DNA of 64,000 bases from Vibrio mimicus (GCF_019048845.1 NZ_CP077425.1:806001-870000); one strand, 5' to 3'. Counted from the first letter of the stretch, positions 8,615-18,812 are shown. The notes: generated by a model not told the origin, from the sequence alone. Numbers and translations are program-made.

Positions 8615-10234
8615 TCAAGCTGCATTTTCTTCCAGAATGTCGAATGAGGCAGCAATGAGCTTTTTAGTGTAGTCATGCTGTGGGTTATGGAAGATGGACT
8701 CCGCACTACCTTGTTCCATGACTTGGCCTTTTTGCATCACTAACACGCGATCCGATAAGGCTTTCACTACCGCAAGATCATGGCTGATGAACAAAAAGCC
8801 GATATTGCGTCGTTTTTGAATCTCTTTAAGCAGTTCAATCACAGTGAGTTGAACGGAGCGATCCAGCGCGGATGTCGGTTCATCCAGTAAAATAAAGGAC
8901 GGCTCGAGGATCAAGGCTCGTGCAATCGCAATCCGTTGGCGCTGACCACCGGAGAACTCATGTGGGTAGCGGTTAATTGAGTTTGGGTCTAAACGCACTT
9001 CTTCTAGCGCACGCCTTGCTCTTTGCATGCGCTCAAGTTTGCTGATGTGTGGCTGGTGCACCAGCAGCCCTTCTGTGATGATTTCGCCTATGGTCATGCG
9101 CGGAGAAAGGGAACCGTAGGGGTCTTGGAACACCATCTGAATGTCTTTCTTCAGTGCCAAACGCTGTTTTTCGCTCAAAGCGCGAAAATCTTGCCCTTTG
9201 AAGGTAATGTGACCCGTTGAAGGCAGCAAACCAATCAAGGCGCGGCCTAAGGTGGATTTCCCACTGCCCGATTCTCCGACTATACCTAGCGTTTCGCCTT
9301 GCTTAAGTTCCAGCGAAATGCCTTTTACTGCTTCAAAATATTGGCTACGGCGGCTGATAAAATGCGGTTTCACCAAAAACTTCACGCGAATGTCTTCTGC
9401 TTTAAGCAAGGGGGGCGCATTGGTATCAACCGGATCTTTACTGCCTTTCGGAATGGAGTTAATCAGCATGCGGGTATAGTCATGCTCAGGTTGCTGAAAC
9501 AGTTGCTCGGTTGAGCCTTGCTCCACCACATCGCCTTTGCACATTACAAGCACGCGGTCGGCAACAAACCTCACGACGCCCAAATCGTGAGTGATGAATA
9601 AGATCGCCATGCCCATCTTGGCTTGGATCTCTTTAATCAGTTTCAGCACTTCTGCTTGCACGGTAACGTCAAGCGCTGTTGTTGGTTCGTCGGCGATCAA
9701 AATATCAGGCTCATTGATCAGTGCCATCGCAATCATGATGCGTTGTAGCTGACCGCCAGAGAATTCGTGTGGGAATTTTTGGTAAGCCTGTTCTGGCTCA
9801 GGCAAGTGAACTAATTGAAACAGTTCTAACACCCGCTGTTTGGCGTGCTTTTGGCTGACGCTGCGATGGCACAATATAGCCTCTGCCACTTGAATGCCCA
9901 CGCGCATATAAGGGTTGAGTGAGGTCATCGGCTCTTGGAAGATCATGCCAATGCGATCGCCACGGATCCGGCGCATCTGCGTTTCTGTTTTATTCAGTAA
10001 TTCTGCGCCTTCAAAAACGATGCTCGATTCAGGGTGGATCAGCGCATTTTTAGGCAGCAGTTGCATTAACGCGTTGGTCGAAACTGATTTACCACTACCG
10101 GATTCGCCAACAATCGCCAGTGTTTCTCCTGGTCGAATCTCAAAGCTCACGTTTTTAACCGCATCGATTTGACCATCATTGGTACGAAAACTGACGCTCA
10201 GGTTACGCACTTGTAAAAGTGGGGTAGGTGACAT
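8615..10234 (-). CDS. Duplicated ABC-transporter ATPase, YejF / DppDF-type
   Basis: Both nucleotide-binding domains of an oligopeptide-type importer are fused in 539 residues. Each half has a Walker A (GESGSGKS), a signature (FSGGQLQRI, FSGGQRQRI) and a Walker B (LIADEPTTALD, LLDEPTSALD). E. coli YejF, which serves uptake of peptide-nucleotide antibiotics such as microcin C, has this layout. No permease or binding protein lies next to it in this window; the only partner is the small upstream gene 13 bases away. A Fur-box-like site before that gene suggests iron repression of the pair. The substrate is unknown; an iron-chelate or peptide is possible. Confidence 0.88.
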   Translation of the reverse strand: MSPTPLLQVRNLSVSFRTNDGQIDAVKNVSFEIRPGETLAIVGESGSGKSVSTNALMQLLPKNALIHPESSIVFEGAELLNKTETQMRRIRGDRIGMIFQEPMTSLNPYMRVGIQVAEAILCHRSVSQKHAKQRVLELFQLVHLPEPEQAYQKFPHEFSGGQLQRIMIAMALINEPDILIADEPTTALDVTVQAEVLKLIKEIQAKMGMAILFITHDLGVVRFVADRVLVMCKGDVVEQGSTEQLFQQPEHDYTRMLINSIPKGSKDPVDTNAPPLLKAEDIRVKFLVKPHFISRRSQYFEAVKGISLELKQGETLGIVGESGSGKSTLGRALIGLLPSTGHITFKGQDFRALSEKQRLALKKDIQMVFQDPYGSLSPRMTIGEIITEGLLVHQPHISKLERMQRARRALEEVRLDPNSINRYPHEFSGGQRQRIAIARALILEPSFILLDEPTSALDRSVQLTVIELLKEIQKRRNIGFLFISHDLAVVKALSDRVLVMQKGQVMEQGSAESIFHNPQHDYTKKLIAASFDILEENAA

Positions 10235-10247
10235 TGTACTTCCTTAT

Positions 10248-10742
10248 TCAATTCATCACGGGGTAAAGGGCAGACTGAGAAAGTGAATTTCGTAATTGAT
10301 TAAAGTAGAAATGCGCTTTCTCAACCTGTTGATATTCCAGTTGCCATTCGGCGCTACGTTGCGCGTAACAAAAGGCGTTAAGGTGCTGTAGCAGATGCTC
10401 GCTGATTTGACACAGTGTTGGATTAAGGCGTTGCATCAACGCCGCATCTTCAATCGAGAGAAATTGCAACAAGGCGTAGGTTTGATTAAGTACATCAAAC
10501 GTGCGTTGGTGTTGACCCATGTTGTTGAGAATTTCTGATTGCGCAATGGCAGCATCACGTAATCCAGTGAGCATACAGGCCATCTGACAGGGTTTGGTCT
10601 CTTCATCATGAGCAGCGTTTTGAATGTGCAACGGCATAAAGTGCAACACATCTTCCAGTAAGTAATGCGCTTGTGGCCAATGGCCTTGCTTGAGTAGCTG
10701 CTCTGCTTGTAAGAAACCATTCCAACATTGCTGTAAATCCAT
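10248..10742 (-). CDS. Conserved hypothetical helical protein, iron-regulated unit
   Basis: The 164-residue product is almost wholly helical, rich in Gln, Leu and His, with TPR-like spacing (FLQAEQLLKQGHWPQAHYLLEDVLHFMP; broken here only by short motifs in the text). It contains several Cys and His residues. No signal peptide or membrane segment is evident. The ATG at 10742 has a GAGGAG site 7 bases upstream and is preferred to one 18 bases earlier. It precedes the YejF-like ATPase by 13 bases and follows a Fur-box-like site. A role as an accessory factor for that transporter is inferred from position only. Confidence 0.7.
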   Translation of the reverse strand: MDLQQCWNGFLQAEQLLKQGHWPQAHYLLEDVLHFMPLHIQNAAHDEETKPCQMACMLTGLRDAAIAQSEILNNMGQHQRTFDVLNQTYALLQFLSIEDAALMQRLNPTLCQISEHLLQHLNAFCYAQRSAEWQLEYQQVEKAHFYFNQLRNSLSQSALYPVMN

Positions 10743-10776
10743 CGGCCATCTCCTCATCAAGAAAACTGCATTTAAA

Positions 10777-10791
10777 TGTAAATCATTATCA
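10777..10791 (-). promoter_or_regulatory. Fur-box-like operator
   Basis: TGTAAATCATTATCA matches the 7-1-7 Fur consensus TGATAATNATTATCA at 12 of 14 defined positions; the ATTATCA arm is exact. It lies 35 bases upstream of the helical-protein start. A further AAATCATT half-site follows. Iron-dependent repression of the helical-protein/ATPase unit is inferred. Confidence 0.65.
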
Positions 10792-10942
10792 AATGCAAAT
10801 CATTCCCGTTTTTGTGCGGGGAATTTTGGTTAAATTTTATTCGCTCAATCTCTAATCGGGGAGAAATCACTAAAAAGACAATGATTTATCTCTAAACTTG
10901 AGCTACATATGAAGTAAAGAACCTAAGGGAAGGAGTGGAGCC

Positions 10943-13303
10943 ATGGCGATTCAGCATCTGAGTTTTGAGCAGCTCTACCAAGTCGCGAAACTGGAAAAGC
11001 TAGAGTGTAAGTCAACCAAAGAGCTAGCACCGATCGATGAGATCGTGGGGCAAGAACGAGCGCAAAAAGCGGTCGAGTTTGCGATGTCGATCAAAGAGAA
11101 GGGATACAACATTTACGCTATCGGCCGTAATGGGCTGGGCAAGCGAACCATGATCCTGCGTTATCTCAGCCGCCATCAACACGATGGTAATGAGTTGTAT
11201 GACTGGTGTTACGTCGCGAATTTTGAGGATGTGAGAGTCCCTAAAGTGCTGAAGCTGCCTTGTGGTATTGGGCAAAAATTCCGGCAGGATATCGAAAAGC
11301 TCATGACCAAGTTGGTTACGGCCATTCCACTGGCATTCGACAATGAAATCTACTTCAGCCGTGCAGAAAAGCTAAAAAACCAGCTTGCACAAAAGCAAGA
11401 AAGTGAACTGGAGAACATTACTCGCACCGCCAAAGAGCGTGGTGTGAGCTTAACCATTACCACGCAAGGGGAATATCAATTTGTCGCGCTCAACGGTGAA
11501 GAAATGCACACCGAAGAGACGTTTGATGCCCTATCCAAACGCGAGCAGGATCAGTTCAGCAACACGATTGATGAGCTAGAAGTTATCCTGCGTAATATGG
11601 TGCGCCACTTAACGGAATGGGAAGAGTCGTACAGCGAAAAAATCAAAAAGCTCAATGATGAAGTCACGTTAGATGTGATTGCTCACTTCATCAAACAGCT
11701 TAAGTTGGATTACTCCAAGTATTCAGAAATCAAGGCTTACTTGACTGATCTGCAGAAAGACATTGTCGATAATGTAGAGATCTTTCTTGATGAAGGCGGC
11801 GATCAAGGTGAACTTGCCAATGCCTCTCTGGATAAAAAACTGCCACGTCGCTACAAAGTTAATGTACTGGTTAGCCGTAACGCGGATGAATTTCCGATCG
11901 TGGTCGAAGAGAGCCCGAACTACCACTCACTGTTTGGTTATATTGAAACGGCGACTTATAAAGGCACCGTATTTACCGATTTCTCTTTAATTCGTCCAGG
12001 AAGTTTACACAAAGCCAATGGCGGTGTGCTGTTGATGGATGCGGTTAAAGTGCTTGAACAACCTTATGTGTGGGATGGTTTGAAGCGTGCGCTACGTTCA
12101 CGCCAGCTCAGTTTCACCTCACTAGAGAAAGAGGTGACGCTGACGGGTACGGTTTCACTCGATCCGGAACCGATCCCATTGGATGTGAAAATTATCCTGT
12201 TTGGTGACTATCGTACCTATGAATTGCTCGCGCATTATGATCCCGAATTCAGTGAGCTGTTCCGTGTGACGGCCGATTTTGCCGATGAAATGCCACGCGA
12301 TGCGGATTCAGAGCTGCATTACGCGCGTTTTATTTCCAGCATAGTGCATGATGCCAATATGCTGCATTGCGACCGTAAAGCAATTGCGCGCATCATTGAA
12401 CACAGCTCGCGCACCACGGGTGACCAAACCAAGCTTTCTTTGCATTCTGCGCACATTGCCAATTTGCTGCGTGAATCCAACTATGTGGCTAAACAAGCCA
12501 ACGCAAATTTGATTCGTCAAAGCCATGTGGATGAAGCACTGCGTAACCAAGAGCTGCGAGTAAACCGCCTACAACAGAGCATGATGGAAACCTTTGTTAA
12601 CGGAACGACCTTGATCCAAACCGAAGGTATGGCCATCGGCCAAGTGAATGCATTGTCTGTGCTGGCAACCAGTGATCATGCGTTTGGTATGCCAAACCGG
12701 ATCACCGCAACCACTTCTTATGGTGATGGTGAAATCATCGATATTGAGCGCAGTGTCGATTTAGGCGGCAGTATTCACTCCAAAGGAGTGATGATCCTGT
12801 CTGCTTACCTCAGTTCTGTGTTTGGTCGTACCGCACGCGTACCATTAACCACAACGATCACCTTTGAACAGTCTTACGGTGGGGTGGATGGAGACAGCGC
12901 CAGCATGGCTGAGTTCTGTGCGATTGTGTCAGCGTTTTCTAAACAGCCGAATCGACAAGAGATTGCGATTACAGGGTCAATGAACCAGTTTGGTGAATCG
13001 CAGCCGATTGGTGGTTTAAATGAAAAGATCGAAGGTTTCTTCGATGTGTGTACGATTAAAGGTCGCAAAGAGACGCAAGGTGTGATTATTCCGCGTTCTA
13101 ACATGCACAACCTGATGTTACGCGCCGATATTGTTAAAGCGGTTGAAAAAGGCGATTTCCATATTTGGGCTATCGACCACGTTACAGAAGCGATTGAAAT
13201 CTTCACGGGCAAACCTGCAGGTATCGCGACCGATGATGGTAGCTATCCGGTCGATACTGTATTTGGTCTAGCTCAAGCCAAGCTTAACGCACTACGTAAG
13301 TAA
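10943..13303 (+). CDS. LonB-like ATP-dependent protease (Lon-related, AAA+ with S16 domain)
   Basis: The 786-residue protein combines an AAA+ module with a C-terminal Lon (S16) protease domain. The N-terminal part has a Walker A variant GRNGLGKRT near residue 55. A large helical insertion follows, then KANGGVLLMDAVKVLE resembling Walker B. The protease domain shows GDSAS near residue 652 with the catalytic Ser and NEKIEG near 695 with the catalytic Lys. It lacks the long N-domain of classical LonA. A GGAAGGAG ribosome site precedes the ATG. It stands alone, with a strong terminator after it. Cytoplasmic quality control or selective turnover is the family role; no substrate is evident. Confidence 0.9.
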   Translation: MAIQHLSFEQLYQVAKLEKLECKSTKELAPIDEIVGQERAQKAVEFAMSIKEKGYNIYAIGRNGLGKRTMILRYLSRHQHDGNELYDWCYVANFEDVRVPKVLKLPCGIGQKFRQDIEKLMTKLVTAIPLAFDNEIYFSRAEKLKNQLAQKQESELENITRTAKERGVSLTITTQGEYQFVALNGEEMHTEETFDALSKREQDQFSNTIDELEVILRNMVRHLTEWEESYSEKIKKLNDEVTLDVIAHFIKQLKLDYSKYSEIKAYLTDLQKDIVDNVEIFLDEGGDQGELANASLDKKLPRRYKVNVLVSRNADEFPIVVEESPNYHSLFGYIETATYKGTVFTDFSLIRPGSLHKANGGVLLMDAVKVLEQPYVWDGLKRALRSRQLSFTSLEKEVTLTGTVSLDPEPIPLDVKIILFGDYRTYELLAHYDPEFSELFRVTADFADEMPRDADSELHYARFISSIVHDANMLHCDRKAIARIIEHSSRTTGDQTKLSLHSAHIANLLRESNYVAKQANANLIRQSHVDEALRNQELRVNRLQQSMMETFVNGTTLIQTEGMAIGQVNALSVLATSDHAFGMPNRITATTSYGDGEIIDIERSVDLGGSIHSKGVMILSAYLSSVFGRTARVPLTTTITFEQSYGGVDGDSASMAEFCAIVSAFSKQPNRQEIAITGSMNQFGESQPIGGLNEKIEGFFDVCTIKGRKETQGVIIPRSNMHNLMLRADIVKAVEKGDFHIWAIDHVTEAIEIFTGKPAGIATDDGSYPVDTVFGLAQAKLNALRK

Positions 13304-13315
13304 TCCCACTCTTAA

Positions 13316-13352
13316 ATATGAATACAGCATAAATGCTGTATTCATATCTTTT
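13316..13352 (+). terminator. Rho-independent terminator after the LonB-like gene
   Basis: ATATGAATACAGCA and its exact complement form a 14-bp stem with a 4-base TAAA loop, followed by CTTTTC. It lies 12 bases after the stop codon. Confidence 0.75.
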
Positions 13353-13565
13353 CACAAATTCTCATATATTGTCTTTTATTTGGCCTTTGTCATTAATTTG
13401 GCATGTGTGATGTATTTTTGACGTAAATATATTCGTAACATTATGAAATATAGAGTTATTTAAACTGGACAATTTTGTGATTAAAGTCTACTATTTTGTC
13501 GATTTTTTGTGCTGGGAATAATCCCATTTGCATGGATGCGTGCGTTAAGTTTAATGAGGTTAAGC

Positions 13566-15194
13566 ATGCCATTTTCTTTGAAAAACTTGTCTATTCGCTT
13601 TCAAGTTTTACTTCCTGTTCTATTTACTATGATTGCGTTGGTGATTGCTCTGTGGATCACTGAATCCAACCTAACTCGTGAGCAAAAAGCCATTGCTGAT
13701 AACACCCACGCGCTGGTTCGTTATAAAGACACGCTGGCAAAAGTGGACGATACTATCTACCCACTTCGCATTAGTGCTGTGTATGCAATTTACGATACTG
13801 AGCGTCGTAGCCACTTTATTAGTGAGCTAAAAACGGGTTTACAAGAAGCGCAAACAGCGCTTGAGACGATGAAAGAAGAACCACAGTTCAGAGAGGATGT
13901 TCGTGTTGCTGAGCAGTACATTGCCAACTATGTGACTGAATCTCAACAGATGGTGAGTCTGTTTAATCGTGTCGATCAAGGTAATGCCACAGCACAAGAA
14001 GCCAGTGCGTTTATTCGTACCTATCGTGAGACAGGTAACAAGATGGTGAACGCGATCAACGATCTGTCGAAAAAAGTAAACAACTATGCGACCGAATCTA
14101 TGCAGGCGAGTGCGGCAAGTAATGCTGTGGTAATGCGTAACGCAATGATCACGGTTTTGTCGGTATTGGGTCTCTCGGTTGTTGCTGCTTGGTTACTGTC
14201 TGGACAAATTGTTGCACCAATCAATAACTTGCAAGCGGTAATGCGTAAATTGGCACAAGGAGATCTTTCCGTAAAAGCGGATGATGATGGCGAAAATGAA
14301 ATTGCCAAGTTGAGCCAAGACGTGAATACCACAGTGAAACAGCTGTACACAACGGTAGAACAACTGACTCGTATCAGTGAAGAAGTGGCTTCTGCTTCTA
14401 CTGAGCTGGCGGCTGTGATGTCTCAAGCTGAATCGAATGCTCAGCTTGAACTGATGGAAATTGAACAAGTGGCTTCTGCGGTTAACGAGCTGGCGAGCAC
14501 GGCGGATAACGTCAGTGATAACGCTTCATCAGCTGATTCAACAGCGCGTGAAGCGGATGAGTTGGCAAAATCTGGCCTCGCGATTTTCAAAGAGAGCAGT
14601 CAAGCCAGTGAGCAAATGGCGTTAGCTTTAAATGATGCAGCACGTGTGGTTCTGCGTTTGAAAGAGCAATCTGAGCAGATCAGCAATGTGATTGAAGTGA
14701 TTCGTGGTGTATCGGATCAGACTAACCTACTGGCGCTGAATGCGGCTATTGAAGCGGCTCGCGCAGGTGAATCTGGTCGTGGCTTTGCGGTTGTAGCCGA
14801 TGAAGTTCGTATGCTGGCCGCGCGCACGCAAGAATCAACCAAAGAGATTCAAACGATTATTGAAGAACTGCAAAGCCAGTCAAATACAGCGAACGACAGC
14901 ATGCAATCGAGCCTGGATATGTTAGCGCAAAACAAAGAGCTGACAGCAAAAGCCAATGAAGCATTAGTGGGTATCACAGAGTCGGTGTCAGACATTAACG
15001 ATAGCAATGCTCAAGTGGCGACAGCGGCTGAGCAGCAGTCTCACGTAACGCAAGATATCAATCGTAACGTGGCGAACATGTCAACTCTAGTGCATCAGAA
15101 TGTAACGGGCATCAGCCAGAGCGCAAGTGCGAGTACAGAACTTTCTCGCCTCGCAGAGAAACAAAAAGCAGAGTTAGCCTTCTTTAAGCTATAA
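13566..15194 (+). CDS. Methyl-accepting chemotaxis protein
   Basis: The 542-residue receptor has a transmembrane helix near residues 12-32, a helical periplasmic domain of about 150 residues, a second membrane helix near 190-212, a HAMP domain and a cytoplasmic signalling domain. The hairpin tip shows [19 protein letters not shown] and [11 protein letters not shown]. The small helical sensor resembles four-helix-bundle receptors; no CACHE motif is seen. The ATG at 13566 has GAGGT upstream and gives a normal short cytoplasmic start. It has no C-terminal CheR-binding pentapeptide of the NWETF type. The ligand is unknown. Terminators lie on both sides, so it is a single-gene unit. Confidence 0.93.
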   Translation: MPFSLKNLSIRFQVLLPVLFTMIALVIALWITESNLTREQKAIADNTHALVRYKDTLAKVDDTIYPLRISAVYAIYDTERRSHFISELKTGLQEAQTALETMKEEPQFREDVRVAEQYIANYVTESQQMVSLFNRVDQGNATAQEASAFIRTYRETGNKMVNAINDLSKKVNNYATESMQASAASNAVVMRNAMITVLSVLGLSVVAAWLLSGQIVAPINNLQAVMRKLAQGDLSVKADDDGENEIAKLSQDVNTTVKQLYTTVEQLTRISEEVASASTELAAVMSQAESNAQLELMEIEQVASAVNELASTADNVSDNASSADSTAREADELAKSGLAIFKESSQASEQMALALNDAARVVLRLKEQSEQISNVIEVIRGVSDQTNLLALNAAIEAARAGESGRGFAVVADEVRMLAARTQESTKEIQTIIEELQSQSNTANDSMQSSLDMLAQNKELTAKANEALVGITESVSDINDSNAQVATAAEQQSHVTQDINRNVANMSTLVHQNVTGISQSASASTELSRLAEKQKAELAFFKL

Positions 15195-15256
15195 GAAAAA
15201 ATCAGAAATTAGCGTTAGTGCTAGGATGAAGTGATTAACGCTAAGAATACTACTCT

Positions 15257-15293
15257 AAAGCCGCAGAATAATGAAAATTCTGCGGCTTTTTTA
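15257..15293 (+). terminator. Rho-independent terminator after the chemoreceptor gene
   Basis: AAAGCCGCAGAAT and ATTCTGCGGCTTT form a perfect 13-bp stem with a 7-base loop, followed by a T-run. Confidence 0.88.
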
Positions 15294-15480
15294 TTTGCAT
15301 TCAGAATAGATAACTACCTGTTTAAAATAAGGTTAATTTTTCTGGTTCGTTATTTCTTTTTGTTCTTAACCATTTGAGGAATGGCGCTATCTTTCAACAT
15401 CCTTTCTCTCTATATTGAACAGAGATTACACAAAGTGTGACACAAGTCGTCTATGCAATGTCAGTGATGGAAGGGAATGT

Positions 15481-16734
15481 ATGGATAGAAGTGAGAGTTT
15501 ATTTCAGTGGGAAAGGGTGAGGCGTTTTAATTTCCCAGTGTGGACAGTGTTGGTCGGTACTTTATTTGCGCGCACCAGCTTCTTTATGGCTTGGCCTTTC
15601 TTAGTGGTATTTCTGTATCAGGATTACCATGCAACGGCGACAGAAGTCGGCGCTATGTTAGCAACATCGGCCTTAGTGGGATCTCTGACTGGGTTGTATT
15701 CCGGTTATTTATCCGACAAATTTGGTCGAAAATGGGTAATGGTGAGTGGTACCCTGATCGCGACTTTTGCTTATGTGGGAATCGCTCTTTCAGACCAAAT
15801 CTGGCAGTTTTTCATCATGGTTGTATTGACCGGTTTGATGCGCCCGATGATTGAAGCCCCAGGAAAAGCGGTGATTGGTGATAATTTGCCGAATGAAAAA
15901 GACCGCGAGTTGGCGCTCAATGTGCGTTATTTCTTGCTCAACTTAGGTGGTGCGATAGGTCCACTTATTGGTATTACTCTTGCGCTTGCTCACCCTCAAG
16001 GTTTATTTATTGTTACGGGCGTGGCTTATTTCCTGTTTGGTTTATGGTTGCTTGCGACTTTAGAGCGCAAAGGGCGTTTTCAACAACCGGATCGATCACT
16101 GCTCCCTAATTTCTCCGCCACTTTACGAGTGATCAGTAAAGACAGCGTATTCGTTAAAATGATGTTGGCGAATTTCCTGATGATGTTTGTGTATGGACAG
16201 GTGGAATCTTCCTTACCGCAAGTCATTGTGCGATCTGAGATCGCCGATGCTGCACAACTGGTTGCAGGCCTAGTGTTAGTGAACACAATGACCATTATTC
16301 TGTTTCAATTTCCCACCCTAAAACTGCTGGAAAATGTGCCTCTGTTCACTCGGACACAGCTGGGAATGGCGCTGATGGGCATTGCTCAAGTTGGGTTTAT
16401 GTTTACCCCTGAAGCGTGGCCTTTAGGCTGGTATTTGGCTTGCTTTGTGTTGAGTATGGGCGAAGTGATTGCGTTCCCCACCCTGAATGTACAGATTGAC
16501 CGCTTAGCGCCTGCTCATCTGCGTGGATCCTATTTTGGTGCGGCAGCCCTTTATTCGCTAGGTTTTGCTCTTGCCCCACTTGCTGGAGGTATGATGATCG
16601 AGTACCTCAATGCACAGTGGTTGTATGGACTCTGCTTTGTGTTGTGTTTAGGTATGATTGGTTTGTATTGGTTGGCTCAGCGAGAGCAAGAGGGCGAGGA
16701 TAAAGAGGTGTTACCGAAAGTGAGTGAATATTAG
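15481..16734 (+). CDS. MFS transporter (probable drug/H+ efflux type)
   Basis: This 417-residue protein has twelve predicted membrane helices and the MFS motif A between helices 2 and 3 (GYLSDKFGRKWVM). ARTSFFMAWPFLVVFLYQ in helix 1 and MRPMIEAPGKAVIGD in helix 5 are typical of efflux-type members. The substrate is not evident. The ATG at 15481 follows a GGAAGGGA ribosome site; an upstream TTG 66 bases earlier lacks one. Its stop lies 2 bases from the converging DUF2850-like gene. Confidence 0.85.
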   Translation: MDRSESLFQWERVRRFNFPVWTVLVGTLFARTSFFMAWPFLVVFLYQDYHATATEVGAMLATSALVGSLTGLYSGYLSDKFGRKWVMVSGTLIATFAYVGIALSDQIWQFFIMVVLTGLMRPMIEAPGKAVIGDNLPNEKDRELALNVRYFLLNLGGAIGPLIGITLALAHPQGLFIVTGVAYFLFGLWLLATLERKGRFQQPDRSLLPNFSATLRVISKDSVFVKMMLANFLMMFVYGQVESSLPQVIVRSEIADAAQLVAGLVLVNTMTIILFQFPTLKLLENVPLFTRTQLGMALMGIAQVGFMFTPEAWPLGWYLACFVLSMGEVIAFPTLNVQIDRLAPAHLRGSYFGAAALYSLGFALAPLAGGMMIEYLNAQWLYGLCFVLCLGMIGLYWLAQREQEGEDKEVLPKVSEY

Positions 16735-16736
16735 CG

Positions 16737-17177
16737 TTATTGTTCGTTGAAATGCTCGGATAACGCCGAGCGTCTAATCTGCGCGGCGTTATTTCCTTGT
16801 TCGTTAACGGTATGTTCAAAGCCCTCACGAATAAAGCGCTGGGTTGGTGTACTCGGTTCGATACGTTTGAGCTGTGGGGAATTGAAAGTGCCAGAAAGTT
16901 CATAGACAAACGTACCCCCTCCCGTGCGAATGGTGATTTCCACACCGTTAAAGTCGTAAGTCGTACTAATTAAACGATCATTACGAAACACCCCTTGTTC
17001 ATTAAAACGTAGCACTTCGGTTTGATAGCTTGGTGCACCAATTTCAATCCAAGAACCAAAAATGTGTTTAGGGTTGACGTAGTCCTGATAGCTTAAATAC
17101 AACAGCACAGCGAAGGCGGTTCCTAAAATGGAAAGTGATGACCAGAATACGGATTTGAATACAAGCTCTTTTGACAT
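16737..17177 (-). CDS. Membrane-anchored DUF2850-like protein
   Basis: The 146-residue product has one N-terminal membrane helix (SVFWSSLSILGTAFAVLLYL) and a soluble part with HIFGSWIEIGAPSY and a beta-rich region, which I associate with the Vibrio DUF2850 family. It is probably anchored in the inner membrane with its body in the periplasm. The ATG at 17177 (MSKELVFK) is preferred to an upstream TTG. The MFS gene converges on it with 2 bases between the stops. The function is unknown. Confidence 0.65.
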   Translation of the reverse strand: MSKELVFKSVFWSSLSILGTAFAVLLYLSYQDYVNPKHIFGSWIEIGAPSYQTEVLRFNEQGVFRNDRLISTTYDFNGVEITIRTGGGTFVYELSGTFNSPQLKRIEPSTPTQRFIREGFEHTVNEQGNNAAQIRRSALSEHFNEQ

Positions 17178-17525
17178 TTGTTCACTTAATTTCAATGTTC
17201 GAATCAAGCGGCATTTTCTACATCTAAAGTCGTAATTTATGCCGAGGCCTAGCTTGTGCTAAGCCACCAATAACCGCAAAAGTCATACGGTAAAAGCGTG
17301 ATCTTTTCCCAAAATAAAGTCATTGCTTGCTGACGAAGATCTCACACTGATGTGTGCGGTACCGATGTGCTTTCAAGTAATCAGTGGCATTTTTGTTGTG
17401 CTAACTGATTTTAGTATAGCCCTCTCTTTGCTCATACTTGTGCAAAGTTACGTGATGAGTTACAACTCTCGCTTGAATGTTGCAGTGAATGGGCTGCAGA
17501 TAGTGATGACAGACAGGAAGAAAAA
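17178..17525. other. Intergenic region, divergent promoters
   Basis: This stretch separates the divergent DUF2850-like gene and ppnP. A short frame at 17323-17529 lacks a ribosome site and family resemblance. I see no clear operator or RNA here; it should hold both promoters. Confidence 0.4.
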
Positions 17526-17813
17526 ATGATTAAGGAAAATGTGTACTTTGACGGTAATGTAAAGTCATTAGGTTTTAGCCAACAAGATGGTGAGAGTACC
17601 GTTGGGGTGATGGCGCCCGGCCAATATACTTTTGGTACAGGTGCGCCAGAGCGAATGACCGTGGTCAAAGGAGCCTTAACGATTAAACGTGTGGGTGATG
17701 TGGATTGGATTACCTTTAACTCAGGTGAAGCCTTTGAAGTGGCCGGAAATTCGTCTTTTGATCTGCAAGTTGAAGTTGCGACAGCTTACCTGTGTGAGTT
17801 TCTGCCTGCTTAG
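17526..17813 (+). CDS. ppnP: Pyrimidine/purine nucleoside phosphorylase PpnP
   Basis: The 95-residue single cupin domain matches the PpnP (YaiE, DUF1255) family in length and sequence: MIKENVYFDGNVKSLGF at the start and GVMAPGQYTFGTGAPERMTV in the middle. Family members split nucleosides to the free base and ribose 1-phosphate with broad specificity, for salvage in the cytoplasm. AGGAAG lies 5 bases before the ATG. It appears to be a single-gene unit. Confidence 0.93.
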   Translation: MIKENVYFDGNVKSLGFSQQDGESTVGVMAPGQYTFGTGAPERMTVVKGALTIKRVGDVDWITFNSGEAFEVAGNSSFDLQVEVATAYLCEFLPA

Positions 17814-17825
17814 TTTTATGTGAAC

Positions 17826-17855
17826 AAAAAATGCCACACCTGAAAGGGTGTGGCA
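17826..17855 (-). terminator. Terminator for the pirin gene
   Basis: TGCCACACC and GGTGTGGCA form a 9-bp stem. On the minus strand the stem is followed by a T-run, so it ends transcription coming from the pirin gene. It could act weakly in the other direction for ppnP. Confidence 0.7.
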
Positions 17856-17963
17856 AACCATCGGGAATAAACCGTTATTCCAACAACTGACGATGTAAAA
17901 TTTTTCCGAGTCGTTAAATCGAGCCTTCAAATCGGTAGGCACAACCAGTAAGTTTTAAAATGA

Positions 17964-18812
17964 CTAGTAGGTTTCAAAATGACCGGAGTTATAGTCACGT
18001 ATAGCTTGCTCAATTTCCGCCATGCTGTTCATCACAAAAGGACCATAATGAACCACGGGTTCATTGATGGGCTCGCCCATTAAAAGCAAACACCCAGTCG
18101 ATTGGTCGGCTCTTATTGTTAGACGTTCCCCAGTCGAAAGCATGGCCATTTCCCCAGCTTTAACCACGTGGTTACCCAAAGTGAGTTGTCCTCGATAGAC
18201 ATAGACCATTGCGTTAAAGGTTTCTGGTGTGTACATGCTCATTTGTTGATTGGCTTCTGCTCGCCAATCTGCAACGGTTAGAGGAACACCAGTATTCGTG
18301 AGTGGTCCGGTGATCGTTTCTGTATCTAGGGTAATAGAACCCGCAATCACTCGGATCAAGCCTTGTTTTGGGTGAAAATGTTCCGCAAGGCTTTCCGGTT
18401 GAAAATCGTGATATTTGGCTGGCGACATTTTGTTGCGAGCTGGCTGGTTAATCCAAATCTGAAAACCGTGTAGTTGCCCCTCTTGCATAATCGGCATTTC
18501 ACTGTGAATCACACCACGTCCAGCAGCCATCCATTGCGCACCACCTGAGCGTAGTTCCCCTACATTGCCCATGTGATCACGGTGCTGGAAATGTCCCTGA
18601 AGCATATAGGTTAGCGTTTCAATCCCACGGTGTGGGTGAGGCGGAAAACCGCCAATATAGTCCGCTTGGCTGTCGGCTTTTAATTCATCTAGCATCAGGA
18701 AAGGGGAAAAATCCGAGCGTTGAAATCCCGCAATGCGCTGAATTTTTACTCCATCGCCGTCTGATGTGGGTTGTACGGGAACGAGTTGGCGAATTTGGCG
18801 ATCTTGACTCAT
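17964..18812 (-). CDS. Pirin family protein
   Basis: This 282-residue bicupin matches pirin. The metal ligands of human pirin are conserved: His59 and His61 in PPHPHRGIET, and His103 and Glu105 in GVIHSEMP. Pirins bind iron and are linked to quercetin dioxygenase activity and to redox sensing; which applies here is not clear. The ATG at 18812 (MSQDRQIRQLVPVQ) has GGAGAAG upstream; the open frame before it is not family-like. Confidence 0.9.
   Translation of the reverse strand: MSQDRQIRQLVPVQPTSDGDGVKIQRIAGFQRSDFSPFLMLDELKADSQADYIGGFPPHPHRGIETLTYMLQGHFQHRDHMGNVGELRSGGAQWMAAGRGVIHSEMPIMQEGQLHGFQIWINQPARNKMSPAKYHDFQPESLAEHFHPKQGLIRVIAGSITLDTETITGPLTNTGVPLTVADWRAEANQQMSMYTPETFNAMVYVYRGQLTLGNHVVKAGEMAMLSTGERLTIRADQSTGCLLLMGEPINEPVVHYGPFVMNSMAEIEQAIRDYNSGHFETY

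Noticed and set aside
17323..17529. Frame of 68 codons before ppnP
   Set aside because: No ribosome site, start overlaps the ppnP promoter region, and it runs into ppnP in another frame.
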